DNA from: Brevundimonas sp.
Lineage (GTDB): Bacteria > Pseudomonadota > Alphaproteobacteria > Caulobacterales > Caulobacteraceae
Direction: 5' to 3'
NCBI RefSeq assembly: GCF_030682035.1
Contig: NZ_JAUXQZ010000014.1
Location: forward strand, 175,058 to 239,057
DNA: 64,000 nucleotides
The notes beneath the pieces are model-generated. The model was not told the origin of the DNA. It worked only from the letters and a program-made list of their open reading frames with translations, and did no database searches. Position 1 is the stretch's first letter; each line of letters begins with the position of its first letter. This document shows, in pieces, positions 42,221 to 50,815 of the stretch. The translations under genes were made by a program, and so were the position numbers.

Positions 42221-42868
42221 ATGGAACTCATCGCCTTTCTCATCGACTTCGTCATCCACGTGGACCGCTACCTCGCGGACTTCGTGCAAGCCTACGGGGG
42301 CTGGGTCTACGCGCTGCTCTTCCTCATCATCTTCGTCGAGACGGGCCTGGTGGTGATGCCCTTCCTGCCGGGCGACTCCTTGCTCTTCGTGGTGGGCGCG
42401 CTGTGCGGGCTGGACCTGATGAGCCTGCCGCTGTCGATGGCGCTGCTCACGGGCGCGGCGGTGCTGGGCAACCAGACCAACTACGCCATCGGCCGCAAGG
42501 TCGGGCCGAGGGTATTCGCCTGGCCGCACTCGCGCTGGTTCAACCGTGCGGCCTTCGACCGCATGCACGAGTTCTACGAGCGCCACGGCGGCATCACCAT
42601 CGTCGTGGCGCGCTTCATGCCGTTCCTGCGCACCTTCGCGCCCTTCGTGGCCGGCGTGGCGCAGATGACGCGGCGCAAATTCACCTTCTACGACGTGAGC
42701 GGCGGCGCCCTGTGGGTGTGCAGCCTCACGCTGGCGGGCTACCTGTTCGGCAACCTTCCGTGGGTCAAGGCCAACCTCAGCTACATCATCTGGGCCATGA
42801 TCGGCATCCCCGGCCTGGTCGTGATGTACGGCGCCTGGAAGGCCAGGCGGGCGGCCCAGGCCGTCTGA
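42221..42868 (+). CDS. DedA family membrane protein
   Basis: A 215-residue inner-membrane protein of the DedA/SNARE-associated family, members of which move undecaprenyl phosphate or phospholipids across the membrane. Signature stretches are FVETGLVVMPFLPGDSLLF near 41-59, the glycine-rich GNQTNYAIGRKVG, and RFMPFLRTFAPFVAGVAQM with the conserved arginines. The final helix lies near 185-205. The ATG at 42221 follows a GACAAT box and is preferred over an upstream start inside the exporter gene. Confidence 0.88.
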   Translation: MELIAFLIDFVIHVDRYLADFVQAYGGWVYALLFLIIFVETGLVVMPFLPGDSLLFVVGALCGLDLMSLPLSMALLTGAAVLGNQTNYAIGRKVGPRVFAWPHSRWFNRAAFDRMHEFYERHGGITIVVARFMPFLRTFAPFVAGVAQMTRRKFTFYDVSGGALWVCSLTLAGYLFGNLPWVKANLSYIIWAMIGIPGLVVMYGAWKARRAAQAV

Positions 42869-42878
42869 GCGCCCCGGG

Positions 42879-43733
42879 TCAACCGGCGGTTCCGGCTCCG
42901 AATTCATACCGCTGCGCCAGCCAGCCCGTCACCCGGGCGATGACCTCGGCGCGTTCGGGCTCGTTGAAGATCTCGTGAAACAGCAGCGGGAAGGCCTGCG
43001 CCGTGACCACCGCGGCCGGCGCCGCCGCCGCGAACGCCACACTGCCGGCCGGGGCCACGCAACGGTCGGCGCCGCCCCACAGCAGCAGCGTGGGTGTGCG
43101 CCACTGCGGCGCGCGCTGGCGCACCCGCGCGCCGGCATCGACGATGAAGCGCACCAGGCGCGGCGTGACGCGGTCGTGCACCAGGGGGTCGGCCTCGTAC
43201 TTGCGCACGACCGCCGGGTCGCGGCTGATCCAGGCCGGCTGCAGGCCGTTGCCCAGGCGCAGGTCGGGCAGCAGCGGGCCCAGCACGGCCAGCAGCAGTT
43301 TGCGCAGCGGACCCAAGCCCGCGTCCAACGCGGGCGAGGAAAGCACCAGGCCGTCGACATCGCGCGCCCAGCGCGCGGCATCGGGCGCCAGGGACTCGGC
43401 GACAAAGCGCGCCGCGATCAGGCCGCCCATGCTGTGCCCCAGCAGGATGTGGCGGCCGGGGCCGGCAAAGTGGTCGCGCACGGCCGAGAGGTCGGCCAGC
43501 AGGCTGTGGCTGCCGCCCATGCCGCCACGCGCGCCCTCGCTGCGGCCGTGGCCGCGGTGGTCGTGCCCTGCGACATGCCAGCCGGCGGCGTTGAGCTTGG
43601 CGGCCAGCGATTCGTAGCGGCCGATGTGCTCGCCCAGGCCATGCACGATCTGCACCGTGCCGCGGGCGGGGCCCTGCGCCGGCCAGCGCTTCAGGCGCAG
43701 CCTGAGGCCGTCGCCGGTGGTGAGGGTGTCCAT
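42879..43733 (-). CDS. alpha/beta hydrolase, monoacylglycerol lipase-like
   Basis: A 284-residue serine hydrolase of the Hydrolase_4 group. It shows the oxyanion region HGLGEHIGRY at 31-40, the turn GHDHRGHGRSEG and the nucleophile elbow GHSMGG with Ser101. The acid Asp lies in WGGADRCV and the His in LLFHEIFNEPER near 258-269. This pattern is shared by monoacylglycerol lipases and lysophospholipases. The start could also lie 48 bases upstream. It is convergent with the DedA gene and probably stands alone. Confidence 0.82.
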   Translation of the reverse strand: MDTLTTGDGLRLRLKRWPAQGPARGTVQIVHGLGEHIGRYESLAAKLNAAGWHVAGHDHRGHGRSEGARGGMGGSHSLLADLSAVRDHFAGPGRHILLGHSMGGLIAARFVAESLAPDAARWARDVDGLVLSSPALDAGLGPLRKLLLAVLGPLLPDLRLGNGLQPAWISRDPAVVRKYEADPLVHDRVTPRLVRFIVDAGARVRQRAPQWRTPTLLLWGGADRCVAPAGSVAFAAAAPAAVVTAQAFPLLFHEIFNEPERAEVIARVTGWLAQRYEFGAGTAG

Positions 43734-43861
43734 GGTGCATTGGAGCACGCCCGCCCTCATGCCGAGGGCCATGGACGACACCTTCTTGCGCCTCGACGAA
43801 GCCGCGCCCGGCGTGGCCCACCTCCCGCTCTGCCGCCCCTGGGTGAAGCCGGGCGCCTCGT

Positions 43862-44239
43862 TCAGGCCGGCTTGGGCAGGCAGAAGACGTCGAGCTTGTT
43901 GCCGTCGAGATCGCGGAAGTAGCCCGCGTAGAACCCGTCACCGCGCGGGCCGGCCGGACCTTCGTCGGTGGCGCCCAGTGCGAGCGCCTTCTTGTAGACC
44001 GCATCCACCTGCGCCGGCGTCTTCACCACCAGGGCCACCATGGTGCCGTTGCCATGCGTGGCCGGCTGGCCGTCGTAGGGCTTCATCACGCCAAGACTGG
44101 GCTGTTCCATCGACACACCCCAGCCGATGCCGCGGTCGTATTCCCACAGGCGCTTGGCGCCGACCTCGGCGAGCAAGGCGTCGTAGAAGGCCGCCGCGCG
44201 GGGGAGGTCGTTGGTGCCTAGGGTCACGTAGCCGATCAT
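43862..44239 (-). CDS. VOC family (glyoxalase/dioxygenase-like) protein
   Basis: A 125-residue vicinal-oxygen-chelate protein. It begins MIGYVTLGTNDLPRAAAFYDAL, the usual beta-alpha opening. It ends FYAGYFRDLDGNKLDVFC, containing the Asp-Gly-Asn turn and the last ligand position. Members bind metal and act on small ketones, thiols or antibiotics. The exact reaction is unknown. AGGAG precedes the ATG at 44239. It is divergent from the E1 subunit operon. Confidence 0.82.
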   Translation of the reverse strand: MIGYVTLGTNDLPRAAAFYDALLAEVGAKRLWEYDRGIGWGVSMEQPSLGVMKPYDGQPATHGNGTMVALVVKTPAQVDAVYKKALALGATDEGPAGPRGDGFYAGYFRDLDGNKLDVFCLPKPA

Positions 44240-44329
44240 GGTTCGCTCCTGAGGTGTCGACGAGCGCGCAGTGTAGGTCGATGCCGCGGGCAAGGGCTTG
44301 CCATGACACGGCGCGGCCCTGCCCACTTC

Positions 44330-44335
44330 TAGAAT
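44330..44335 (+). promoter_or_regulatory. TAGAAT -10 element of the E1-TRAP operon
   Basis: TAGAAT lies 27 bases before the E1 alpha ATG, leaving room for the GGCGGAGG ribosome binding site. The gap to the divergent VOC gene is 123 bases. A -35 is not convincing. Confidence 0.4.
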
Positions 44336-44362
44336 GCCCCGGCCAATCTTGGCGGCGGAGGC

Positions 44363-45382
44363 ATGTTGAGCGACGAGGTCGAGCCATTGGAGGGGCTGTA
44401 CCGCACGATGCTGCGCATCCGCGCCTTCGAGAACGCCGCCGAGACGGCCAGCCAGGGCGGCGTGAGCGCCTTCGGCAAGGCCGCCGACGGGCGCGCCAGG
44501 GTGCGCGGCCCGCTGCACCTGTCCACCGGCCAGGAGGCCGTTCCCGCGGGCGTGTGCGCCCACCTGCGGCGCGAGGACTACCTGACCTCCACGCACCGCG
44601 GCCACGGCCACACGCTGGCCAAGGGCGCCGACCTGCAACGCATGATGGCCGAGCTCTTCGGCAAGGCCAGCGGCTTCAACGGCGGCAAGGGCGGCTCGAT
44701 GCACATCGCCGACTTCTCGGTCGGCATGCTCGGCGCCAATGGCGTGGTCGCCGCCGGCATGCCCATTGCCGTGGGCGCGGCGCATGCGCAGAAGCTGCAA
44801 CGCCGCGACGCCATCACGGCCTGCTTCTTCGGCGACGGCGCGATCAACCGTGGCCCGTTCCTCGAGGCCCTGAACTGGGCGCGCGTGTTCGAGCTGCCGC
44901 TGCTCTTCGTCTGCGAAGACAACCGCTGGAGCGCCACCACCGCCAGCGGCTCGATGACGGGCGGCGAGGGCGCGGCGGCGCGGGCGCTGAGCCTGGGCAT
45001 CCCGGCCGTGCAGGTCGACGGCAACGACGTGCTCGCCGTGCACGAGGCGGCCGGCGCGCTGGTGCAGGCCGTGCGCAGCGGCCGGGGCCCGCGCTTCCTG
45101 CAAGCCGTCACCTATCGCGTGAAGGGCCACGTGTCGGTCGACCCGGCCGCGTACCGCGACCCGCAAGAACTCCATGCCGCCTTGGCCACGGACCCCATCG
45201 CCCGCGCCCGCGCGCGCTACCTGGCCATACCGGGCGCCCAGGCACACACCCTCGACGCCATCGAGCGCGAGGCCCTGGCCGAAGTCGACGCGGCCCTGGC
45301 CGCAGCCGATGTCGCGCCCTGGCCGCAGGCCACCGCGGCGTTCACCGACGTGCAGACCACCGGGGCGGGCCAATGGCGCTGA
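44363..45382 (+). CDS. thiamine-diphosphate dehydrogenase E1 component, alpha subunit
   Basis: A 339-residue alpha subunit of a 2-oxo acid or acetoin dehydrogenase. It has HLSTGQEAVPAGV near 52-64 and the active-site loop HRGHGH at 78-83. The thiamine-diphosphate/magnesium motif starts with GDG at 157-159 and ends with Asn187 in CEDN. It resembles AcoA and PdhA. Unlike many relatives it has about ten extra residues (30-48) before the HLSTGQEA motif. The beta subunit gene overlaps its end by ten bases. No E2 or E3 gene is nearby. Confidence 0.85.
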   Translation: MLSDEVEPLEGLYRTMLRIRAFENAAETASQGGVSAFGKAADGRARVRGPLHLSTGQEAVPAGVCAHLRREDYLTSTHRGHGHTLAKGADLQRMMAELFGKASGFNGGKGGSMHIADFSVGMLGANGVVAAGMPIAVGAAHAQKLQRRDAITACFFGDGAINRGPFLEALNWARVFELPLLFVCEDNRWSATTASGSMTGGEGAAARALSLGIPAVQVDGNDVLAVHEAAGALVQAVRSGRGPRFLQAVTYRVKGHVSVDPAAYRDPQELHAALATDPIARARARYLAIPGAQAHTLDAIEREALAEVDAALAAADVAPWPQATAAFTDVQTTGAGQWR

Positions 45383-46329
45383 TGACCTACGCCGAGGCCG
45401 CGGCACTGGCCGTGGCGCGTGAAATGCAGGCCGACGCCAACGTCGTGGTGCTCGGCGAGGACGTGGGCCGCGGCGGCATCTTCGGTCAGTACAAAGGGTT
45501 GCTCGAGCGCTTCGGCCCCGCGCGCGTCATCGACACCCCGATCAGCGAGGCAGCGATCCTCGGCGCGGGCGTGGGCATGGCGCTGGCCGGCCTGCGCCCG
45601 GTGGTGGAAATGCGCGTGGTCGACTTCGCACTGTGCGGCATGGACGAGTTGGTGAACCAGGCGGCGAAGAACCGCTTCATGTTCGGCGGGCAGGGCCGTG
45701 TGCCCATGGTCGTGCGCATGCCCATCGGCATCTGGGACGCCTCGGCCGCACAGCACTCGCAGTCGCTGGAGAGCTGGTTCGCGCACCTGCCCGGCGTGGT
45801 CGTGGTGTGCCCGGCCACGCCGCAGGACAACTACTCGCTGCTGCGCGCGGCGCTGGCCTGCGGCGACCCGGTGGTCTACATGGAACACAAGACCCTGTGG
45901 GGTCTGAGCGGCGAGGTCGACGAGGCCGAGCCCGCCACGCTGGGCCGGGCGCGCACGCTGCGCGCGGGCCGGCACCTCACGCTGGTGAGCTGGAGCAAGC
46001 AGGTGCAGGTCTGCGCCGAGGCCTGCCAGGCCCTGGCGCAGGAGGGCATCGAGGCCGAACTCATCGACCTGCGCACGATCTGGCCCTGGGACCGCGAGGG
46101 CGTGCTGCGTTCATGTGCCAGGACCGGACACCTGCTGGTGGTGCACGAGGCGGTGCAGGCGGCAGGTTTCGGCGCCGAGGTCGCCGCGGCCGCCGCGGAG
46201 GCCGTGGGCTGCCGGGTGCGGCGCCTGGGTGCGCCACGCATTCCGGTGGGGTACTCGCCGGTGCTCGAAGCGCAGTCGCGCATCACCGCCACCGACGTCA
46301 TCGCCACGGCCCGCGCCTTCGTGCGCTGA
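45373..46329 (+). CDS. thiamine-diphosphate dehydrogenase E1 component, beta subunit
   Basis: A 318-residue transketolase-like beta subunit. It starts with MTYAEAAALAVAREM and VVVLGEDVG and has the catalytic Glu59 in DTPISEAAILG. AAQHSQSLESWFAHLPGVVVV follows, then a C-terminal transketolase domain. It resembles AcoB/PdhB. Translation is coupled to the alpha gene by a ten-base overlap. Downstream, 34 bases away, the TRAP transporter begins, so the enzyme and transporter probably share a substrate or regulation. Confidence 0.87.
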   Translation: MALMTYAEAAALAVAREMQADANVVVLGEDVGRGGIFGQYKGLLERFGPARVIDTPISEAAILGAGVGMALAGLRPVVEMRVVDFALCGMDELVNQAAKNRFMFGGQGRVPMVVRMPIGIWDASAAQHSQSLESWFAHLPGVVVVCPATPQDNYSLLRAALACGDPVVYMEHKTLWGLSGEVDEAEPATLGRARTLRAGRHLTLVSWSKQVQVCAEACQALAQEGIEAELIDLRTIWPWDREGVLRSCARTGHLLVVHEAVQAAGFGAEVAAAAAEAVGCRVRRLGAPRIPVGYSPVLEAQSRITATDVIATARAFVR

Positions 46330-46363
46330 CGGCCCGTCTCTCCCGACGCTGAATCGAGTCCCA

Positions 46364-46891
46364 ATGTCATCCCCCTTGGACCCCACCGCCCTTGGCGACC
46401 CGCTGCCCGATCTGGCGGCGCAGGACGAGATCACCGTCGTGCCGCTGAAGATCGAGGACTGGCTCACCGTCATCGTCATGGCGCTGCTCGCGCTCATCAC
46501 CTTCGCCAACGTGCTGGTGCGTTACTTCACCAGCCAGTCTTTCGCCTGGACCGAGGAGTTCTCGGTCTTCCTCATGATCGTGCTGGCGCTGGTGGCCGGC
46601 TCGGCCTCGGTGGCGCGCAATCGCCAGATCCGCATCGAGTATTTCGCCGACAGCGGCTCGCCGGCGCGCCAGCGAGCCCTGGCACGCTTCGGCGCCCTCA
46701 TGGTGTTCCTGCTCTTCGCACTCATCGCCGTGCTCAGCATGCGCCTGGTGTACGACGACATCCGCTTTGGCGAGACGTCGCCGGGCATCGGCGTGCCGCA
46801 ATGGTGGTACACGATCTGGCTGCCGGTGCTCTCGGTGGCCATTGCCGGTCGGGCCCTGGGCCTGTTCGTGCGCCGGGGGCGTCGCGCATGA
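46364..46891 (+). CDS. dctQ: TRAP transporter small membrane subunit (DctQ type)
   Basis: A 175-residue protein with a 25-residue cytoplasmic start and four membrane helices. The DctQ pattern is visible as VLVRYFTSQSFAWTEEFSVFLMIVLALVAGSASVARNRQIRIEYF, read in pieces along helices two and three. It scaffolds the large subunit. The ATG at 46364 was chosen because the open frame further upstream only shadows the E1 beta gene. It overlaps dctM by four bases. Confidence 0.87.
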   Translation: MSSPLDPTALGDPLPDLAAQDEITVVPLKIEDWLTVIVMALLALITFANVLVRYFTSQSFAWTEEFSVFLMIVLALVAGSASVARNRQIRIEYFADSGSPARQRALARFGALMVFLLFALIAVLSMRLVYDDIRFGETSPGIGVPQWWYTIWLPVLSVAIAGRALGLFVRRGRRA

Positions 46892-48186
46892 TCGGCACCC
46901 TGCTTTTCGTTGTCTTCATCGCCATGATGCTGCTGGGCGTACCCATCGGTGCCGCCCTGGGCCTGGCCGGCGCGGCGGCCATCGCCCTGGCCAACGCGGG
47001 CTCGCAGTGGTTCGGCCTGCTGGCCGTGCCGCAGAATTTCTACGCCGGGCTGGGCAAGTACCCGTTGCTGGCGATCCCGATGTTCGTGCTCGTGGGCTCG
47101 ATCTTCGACCGCTCGGGCGTGGCGCTGCGGCTGGTGAACTTCGCCGTGGCCATCGTCGGCCGCGGGCCCGGCATGCTGCCGCTGGTGGCCATCGTGGTGG
47201 CCATGTTTCTGGGCGGCATCTCCGGCTCGGGCCCGGCGAACGCGGCGGCGGTGGGCGGCGTGATGATCGCGGCCATGGCGCGCGCGGGCTACCCGGCGGC
47301 GTTCTCGGCCAGCGTGGTCGGTGCCGCGGCGGCCACCGACATCCTCATCCCGCCGTCGATCGCCTTCATCGTCTATTCGGTGCTGGTGCCGGGCGCCTCG
47401 GTGCCGGCGCTGTTTGCCGCGGGCATGATTCCCGGCGTCCTGGCGGGCATCGCGCTGATCGTCCCCACCGTGTGGCTGGCCCGCAAGCACGGCATGGGCG
47501 CGCTGGAAGCGGCGCTGTCCAAGCCCCCGTTCTGGGCCAGCTTGCGCGAAGCGACCTGGGGCCTGGCGGCCCCGGTGCTGATCCTTGGGGGCATGCGCGC
47601 GGGCTGGTTCACGCCCACCGAAGCCGCCGTAGTGGCCGTCTTCTACGGCCTGTTCGTCGGCATGGTGATCCACCGCACCATCGCCGTGCGCGATCTGTTC
47701 GGAATCCTGCGCGCATCGGGAGAACTCTCGGCCATCATCCTGCTGGTGGTGGCACTGGCCGGGATCTTTGCCTATTCGCTGTCCACGCTGGGCCTGATCG
47801 ATCCGGTCACGCGCGCCATCGTCAATTCGGGCCTGGGTGAGTACGGCGTGCTGTCGCTGCTCATCCTCATGCTCATCGTGGTCGGCATGTTCCTCGACGG
47901 CGTGTCGATCTTCCTCATCTTCGTGCCCATGCTGATGCCCATCGTCAACCACTACCACTGGGACCTGGTCTGGTTCGGCGTGCTGCTCACGCTTAAAGTG
48001 GCGCTGGGCCAGTTCACACCCCCGTTGGCGGTGAACCTGATGGTGTCGTGCCGGATTGCCGGGGTGCGCATGGAGGAGACCGTGCGCTGGGTCGGCTGGA
48101 TGCTGGTGGCCATGTTCGGCGTGATGGTGCTGGTGATCGTGTTTCCCGAGCTGGCGCTGTGGCTGCCGCGCAAGCTCGGGTACTGA
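46888..48186 (+). CDS. dctM: TRAP transporter large membrane subunit (DctM type)
   Basis: Sodium-driven transport channel of 432 residues with about twelve hydrophobic helices. DctM signatures include GLGKYPLLAIPMFVLVGSIF, FLGGISGSGPANAAAVGGVM, ATDILIPPSIAFIVYSVL and FTPPLAVNLM. The start overlaps the dctQ stop as ATGA; an earlier in-frame ATG falls inside dctQ. It works with DctQ and the periplasmic DctP. Confidence 0.93.
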   Translation: MIGTLLFVVFIAMMLLGVPIGAALGLAGAAAIALANAGSQWFGLLAVPQNFYAGLGKYPLLAIPMFVLVGSIFDRSGVALRLVNFAVAIVGRGPGMLPLVAIVVAMFLGGISGSGPANAAAVGGVMIAAMARAGYPAAFSASVVGAAAATDILIPPSIAFIVYSVLVPGASVPALFAAGMIPGVLAGIALIVPTVWLARKHGMGALEAALSKPPFWASLREATWGLAAPVLILGGMRAGWFTPTEAAVVAVFYGLFVGMVIHRTIAVRDLFGILRASGELSAIILLVVALAGIFAYSLSTLGLIDPVTRAIVNSGLGEYGVLSLLILMLIVVGMFLDGVSIFLIFVPMLMPIVNHYHWDLVWFGVLLTLKVALGQFTPPLAVNLMVSCRIAGVRMEETVRWVGWMLVAMFGVMVLVIVFPELALWLPRKLGY

Positions 48187-48227
48187 TTTCTCGTGTGTGC
48201 TTGATGATCAATAAGGAGACTCCCGTC

Positions 48228-49256
48228 ATGAAGGTTCGCTCATTCCTGAAGTTCGCGCTGACCGCCGCGGCACTGGCGTGCACCGTCGGCGCCTCGGCCC
48301 AGCCGGCCTACAAGGCCGAATACAAGATGTCGCTGGTGGTGGGCACGGCCTTCCCCTGGGGCAAGGGCGGCGAGATCTGGGCCAACCTCGTGCGCGAGCG
48401 CACGCAGGGCCGCATCAACATCAAGCTCTACCCGGGCATGGCGCTGGTCCAGGGCGACCAGACACGCGAATTCACCGCCATCCGCCAGGGCGTGATCGAC
48501 CTGGCCGTCGGCTCGACCATCAACTGGTCGCCGCAGGTCAAGGAGCTCAACCTGTTCTCGCTGCCCTTCCTCATGCCCGACTACAAGGCCATCGACGCGC
48601 TCACCCAGGGCGACGTGGGCAAGCAGCTCTTCGGCATCATCGACAAAGCCGGCGTGCTGCCTCTGGCCTGGGGCGAGAACGGCTACCGCGAGATCACCAA
48701 TTCCAAGAAGCCGCTGCGCACGCCCGAAGACCTCAAGGGCCTGAAGATCCGCGTCGTCGGCTCGCCGCTGTTCCTGGACACCTTCACCGCGCTGGGCGCC
48801 AACCCGACGCAGATGAGCTGGGCCGACGCCCAGCCCGCGCTGGCCAGCGGCGCGGTGGACGGACAGGAGAACCCGATGTCCATCTTCACTGCCGCCAAGC
48901 TGCACAACGTGGGGCAGAAGTACGTGACCCTGTGGGGCTACGTCGCCGACCCGCTGGTGTTCGTGGTGAACAAGGAAGTCTGGGCCTCGTGGACACCGGC
49001 CGACCAGGCCATCGTGCGCCAGGCGGCCATCGACGCCGGCAAGGAGGAGATCGCCATCGCGCGCAAGGGCCTGATCGAAGCCGACAAGCCGCTGCTCAAG
49101 GACATTGCGGCGCTGGGGGTGACCATCACCCAGCTCATGCCTGCCGAGCGCGAGGCTTTCGTCAAAGTCACGCGGCCGGTGTACGAGAAGTGGAAGAACC
49201 AGATCGGCGCAGACATGGTCTCCGCGGCCGAGCACGCCATCGCCGCACGCAAATAG
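48228..49256 (+). CDS. dctP: TRAP transporter periplasmic binding protein (DctP type)
   Basis: A 342-residue secreted solute receptor. The signal peptide ends at about Ala24 (TVGASA). The mature protein has the family contacts GQRINIKLYPG-like GRINIKLYPG, TREFTAIRQGVIDLAVG, and Arg175 in LKIRVVGSPLF, the residue that normally grips the substrate carboxylate. AVDGQENP follows. AAGGAG lies ten bases before the ATG. The substrate is therefore probably a carboxylic acid, perhaps a 2-oxo or hydroxy acid used by the E1 enzyme upstream; that link is inference. Confidence 0.9.
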   Translation: MKVRSFLKFALTAAALACTVGASAQPAYKAEYKMSLVVGTAFPWGKGGEIWANLVRERTQGRINIKLYPGMALVQGDQTREFTAIRQGVIDLAVGSTINWSPQVKELNLFSLPFLMPDYKAIDALTQGDVGKQLFGIIDKAGVLPLAWGENGYREITNSKKPLRTPEDLKGLKIRVVGSPLFLDTFTALGANPTQMSWADAQPALASGAVDGQENPMSIFTAAKLHNVGQKYVTLWGYVADPLVFVVNKEVWASWTPADQAIVRQAAIDAGKEEIAIARKGLIEADKPLLKDIAALGVTITQLMPAEREAFVKVTRPVYEKWKNQIGADMVSAAEHAIAARK

Positions 49257-49275
49257 CCTTCACGGCCGGCGATGC

Positions 49276-49305
49276 AAGGAGCTTGCCGCGAGGCAAGCTC
49301 CTTTT
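49276..49305 (+). terminator. rho-independent terminator after dctP
   Basis: A 12-base-pair stem, AAGGAGCTTGCC with its complement, a GCGA loop and a run of four T. It lies 20 bases after the dctP stop and ends the E1-TRAP operon. The stem could also act on xthA transcripts from the other side. Confidence 0.88.
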
Positions 49306-49331
49306 CGCATGGCCGCGGCAGCGACGTCGAT

Positions 49332-50120
49332 TCAGAGTTCGATGTCGTAGTCGATGACCACCGGCGCGTGGTCGGAGAAACGCTGGTCCAGATAGATCGA
49401 TTCCCGCTGGGCGGTGGCGGCCAGCGCCGGCGTGGCCAGGTGATAGTCAATTCGCCAGCCCACGTTTTTGGCCCGGGCCTGGCCGCGGTTGCTCCACCAC
49501 GTGTACTGCTCGGGCCGCGGGTTGAGCGTGCGAAAGACATCCACCAGCCCGCCGTCGGTGAGCAGCTTCGTCATCCAGGCCCGCTCTTCCGGCAGGAAGC
49601 CGCTGTTCTTGCGGTTGCCGCGCCAGTTGCGCAGGTCGATCTCGTGGTGCGCGATGTTCACGTCGCCCACCAGGATGAACTCGCGCTCGGCCTTGAGCTT
49701 CATCAGGTACGGGAAGATCTTGGCCAGGAAGCGAAACTTGGCCGCCTGACGCTCCTCGCCGCTGGAGCCGCTGGGAAAATAGCAACTGATGAGGCTGAGC
49801 TTTCGCTGGGCCGTGTCGAACCGCGTTTCGACCCAGCGCCCCTCGGCGTCGAATTCGGGGCAGCCGATGCCGGTGATCACGGCGCTGGGTGCCTTCTTCG
49901 AGTACAGCCCGACGCCCGAGTAGCCCTTCTTCTGTGCGAAGTGAAAGTGACCCTGCAGGCCGGCCACTTCGTCGAAGCGGTCGGCCAGGTCTTCGGACTG
50001 GGCCTTGATTTCCTGCACGCCCATACAATCCGCGTCCGCTCCCGCGGCCCATTCGACGAAGCCCTTGCTGGCCGCTGAACGGATGCCGTTGAGGTTGAGC
50101 GTGACGAGTCGAAATCCCAA
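49332..50120 (-). CDS. xthA: exodeoxyribonuclease III
   Basis: DNA repair nuclease and AP endonuclease. The 262-residue protein has LVTLNLNGIRSA near 5-16, the metal-binding Glu37 in GVQEIKAQ, GDVNIAHHEIDL near 150 and the catalytic His251 in FSDHAPVV. The only start that keeps the conserved N-terminus is a TTG, preceded by AAAGGGG. It is divergent from pyrE with just 20 bases between starts, so the pyrE promoter lies inside xthA. Confidence 0.93.
   Translation of the reverse strand: MGFRLVTLNLNGIRSAASKGFVEWAAGADADCMGVQEIKAQSEDLADRFDEVAGLQGHFHFAQKKGYSGVGLYSKKAPSAVITGIGCPEFDAEGRWVETRFDTAQRKLSLISCYFPSGSSGEERQAAKFRFLAKIFPYLMKLKAEREFILVGDVNIAHHEIDLRNWRGNRKNSGFLPEERAWMTKLLTDGGLVDVFRTLNPRPEQYTWWSNRGQARAKNVGWRIDYHLATPALAATAQRESIYLDQRFSDHAPVVIDYDIEL
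50024..50029 (+). promoter_or_regulatory. TACAAT -10-like element upstream of pyrE
   Basis: TACAAT on the plus strand inside the start of xthA, about 110 bases before pyrE. The gap between the two genes is too short for a promoter, so the pyrE promoter must lie in xthA. This is the best match seen, but the -35 spacing is poor. Confidence 0.3.
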
Positions 50121-50140
50121 CGGAAGCCCCTTTCAAGAGC

Positions 50141-50815
50141 ATGAGCAACGCAGACGACCCCACGCTGGCGCAGGAATTCGTGGCGTTTGCGGTGCAAGCC
50201 GGCGTGCTGCGCTTCGGCGAGTTCAAGACCAAGGCCGGGCGACTGTCGCCTTACTTCTTCAATGCCGGCGGGTTCGACGACGGCGCCAAGCTCGGCCGTC
50301 TGGCGGAATTCTATGCACGGCGCGTCGTCGCCAGCGGCCTGCGCTTCGACATGGTCTTCGGCCCGGCTTACAAGGGCATCACGCTGGCTTCGGCGCTGGC
50401 GGTCGAACTCGCCCGGCGCGGCCGCAACGTGCCCTTCGCCTTCAATCGCAAGGAAGCCAAGGAGCACGGCGAAGGCGGCACGCTGGTCGGCGCGCCGGTG
50501 GCCGGGCGCGTTCTCATCGTCGATGACGTCATTTCTGCTGGCACCTCGGTGCGCGAGTCGATCGCCCTGATCCAGGCCGCAGGGGGCCAGCCCTGCGGCG
50601 TGGCCATCGCCCTGGATCGCCAGGAGCGTGCCACCGAGGGTGACCACGACGCGCCGTGGAGTGCGGTGCAGTTCGTCACCACGCAGTTGCAACTGGACGT
50701 GGCGGCCATTGCGACGCTGGAAGACTTGCTGCAGTATCTGCGCGCAGGGGCCGACCCGGCCCTGAGCACCTACGCGGCGCCTGTGCAGGCCTACCGCGAG
50801 CGCTACGGAGTCTGA
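50141..50815 (+). CDS. pyrE: orotate phosphoribosyltransferase
   Basis: Pyrimidine synthesis: converts orotate and PRPP to orotidine monophosphate. The 224-residue enzyme has LRFGEFKTKAGRLSPYFFN near 23-41, FGPAYKGI, AFNRKEAKEHGEGG and the PRPP-binding motif RVLIVDDVISAGTS at 123-136. The start codon gives MSNADDPTLAQEFVAFAV, the usual betaproteobacterial N-terminus. The next gene starts at the base after its stop. Confidence 0.96.
   Translation: MSNADDPTLAQEFVAFAVQAGVLRFGEFKTKAGRLSPYFFNAGGFDDGAKLGRLAEFYARRVVASGLRFDMVFGPAYKGITLASALAVELARRGRNVPFAFNRKEAKEHGEGGTLVGAPVAGRVLIVDDVISAGTSVRESIALIQAAGGQPCGVAIALDRQERATEGDHDAPWSAVQFVTTQLQLDVAAIATLEDLLQYLRAGADPALSTYAAPVQAYRERYGV

Noticed and set aside
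43624..46329. A 901-residue frame ending in the E1 beta subunit
   Set aside because: Only the last 318 residues are the real E1 beta protein; the first two thirds run through the VOC and E1 alpha genes in the wrong frame.
49306..49331. Separate terminator for xthA
   Set aside because: There is no second hairpin; only the dctP terminator stem could act in the other direction, and it lacks a T run on that strand.
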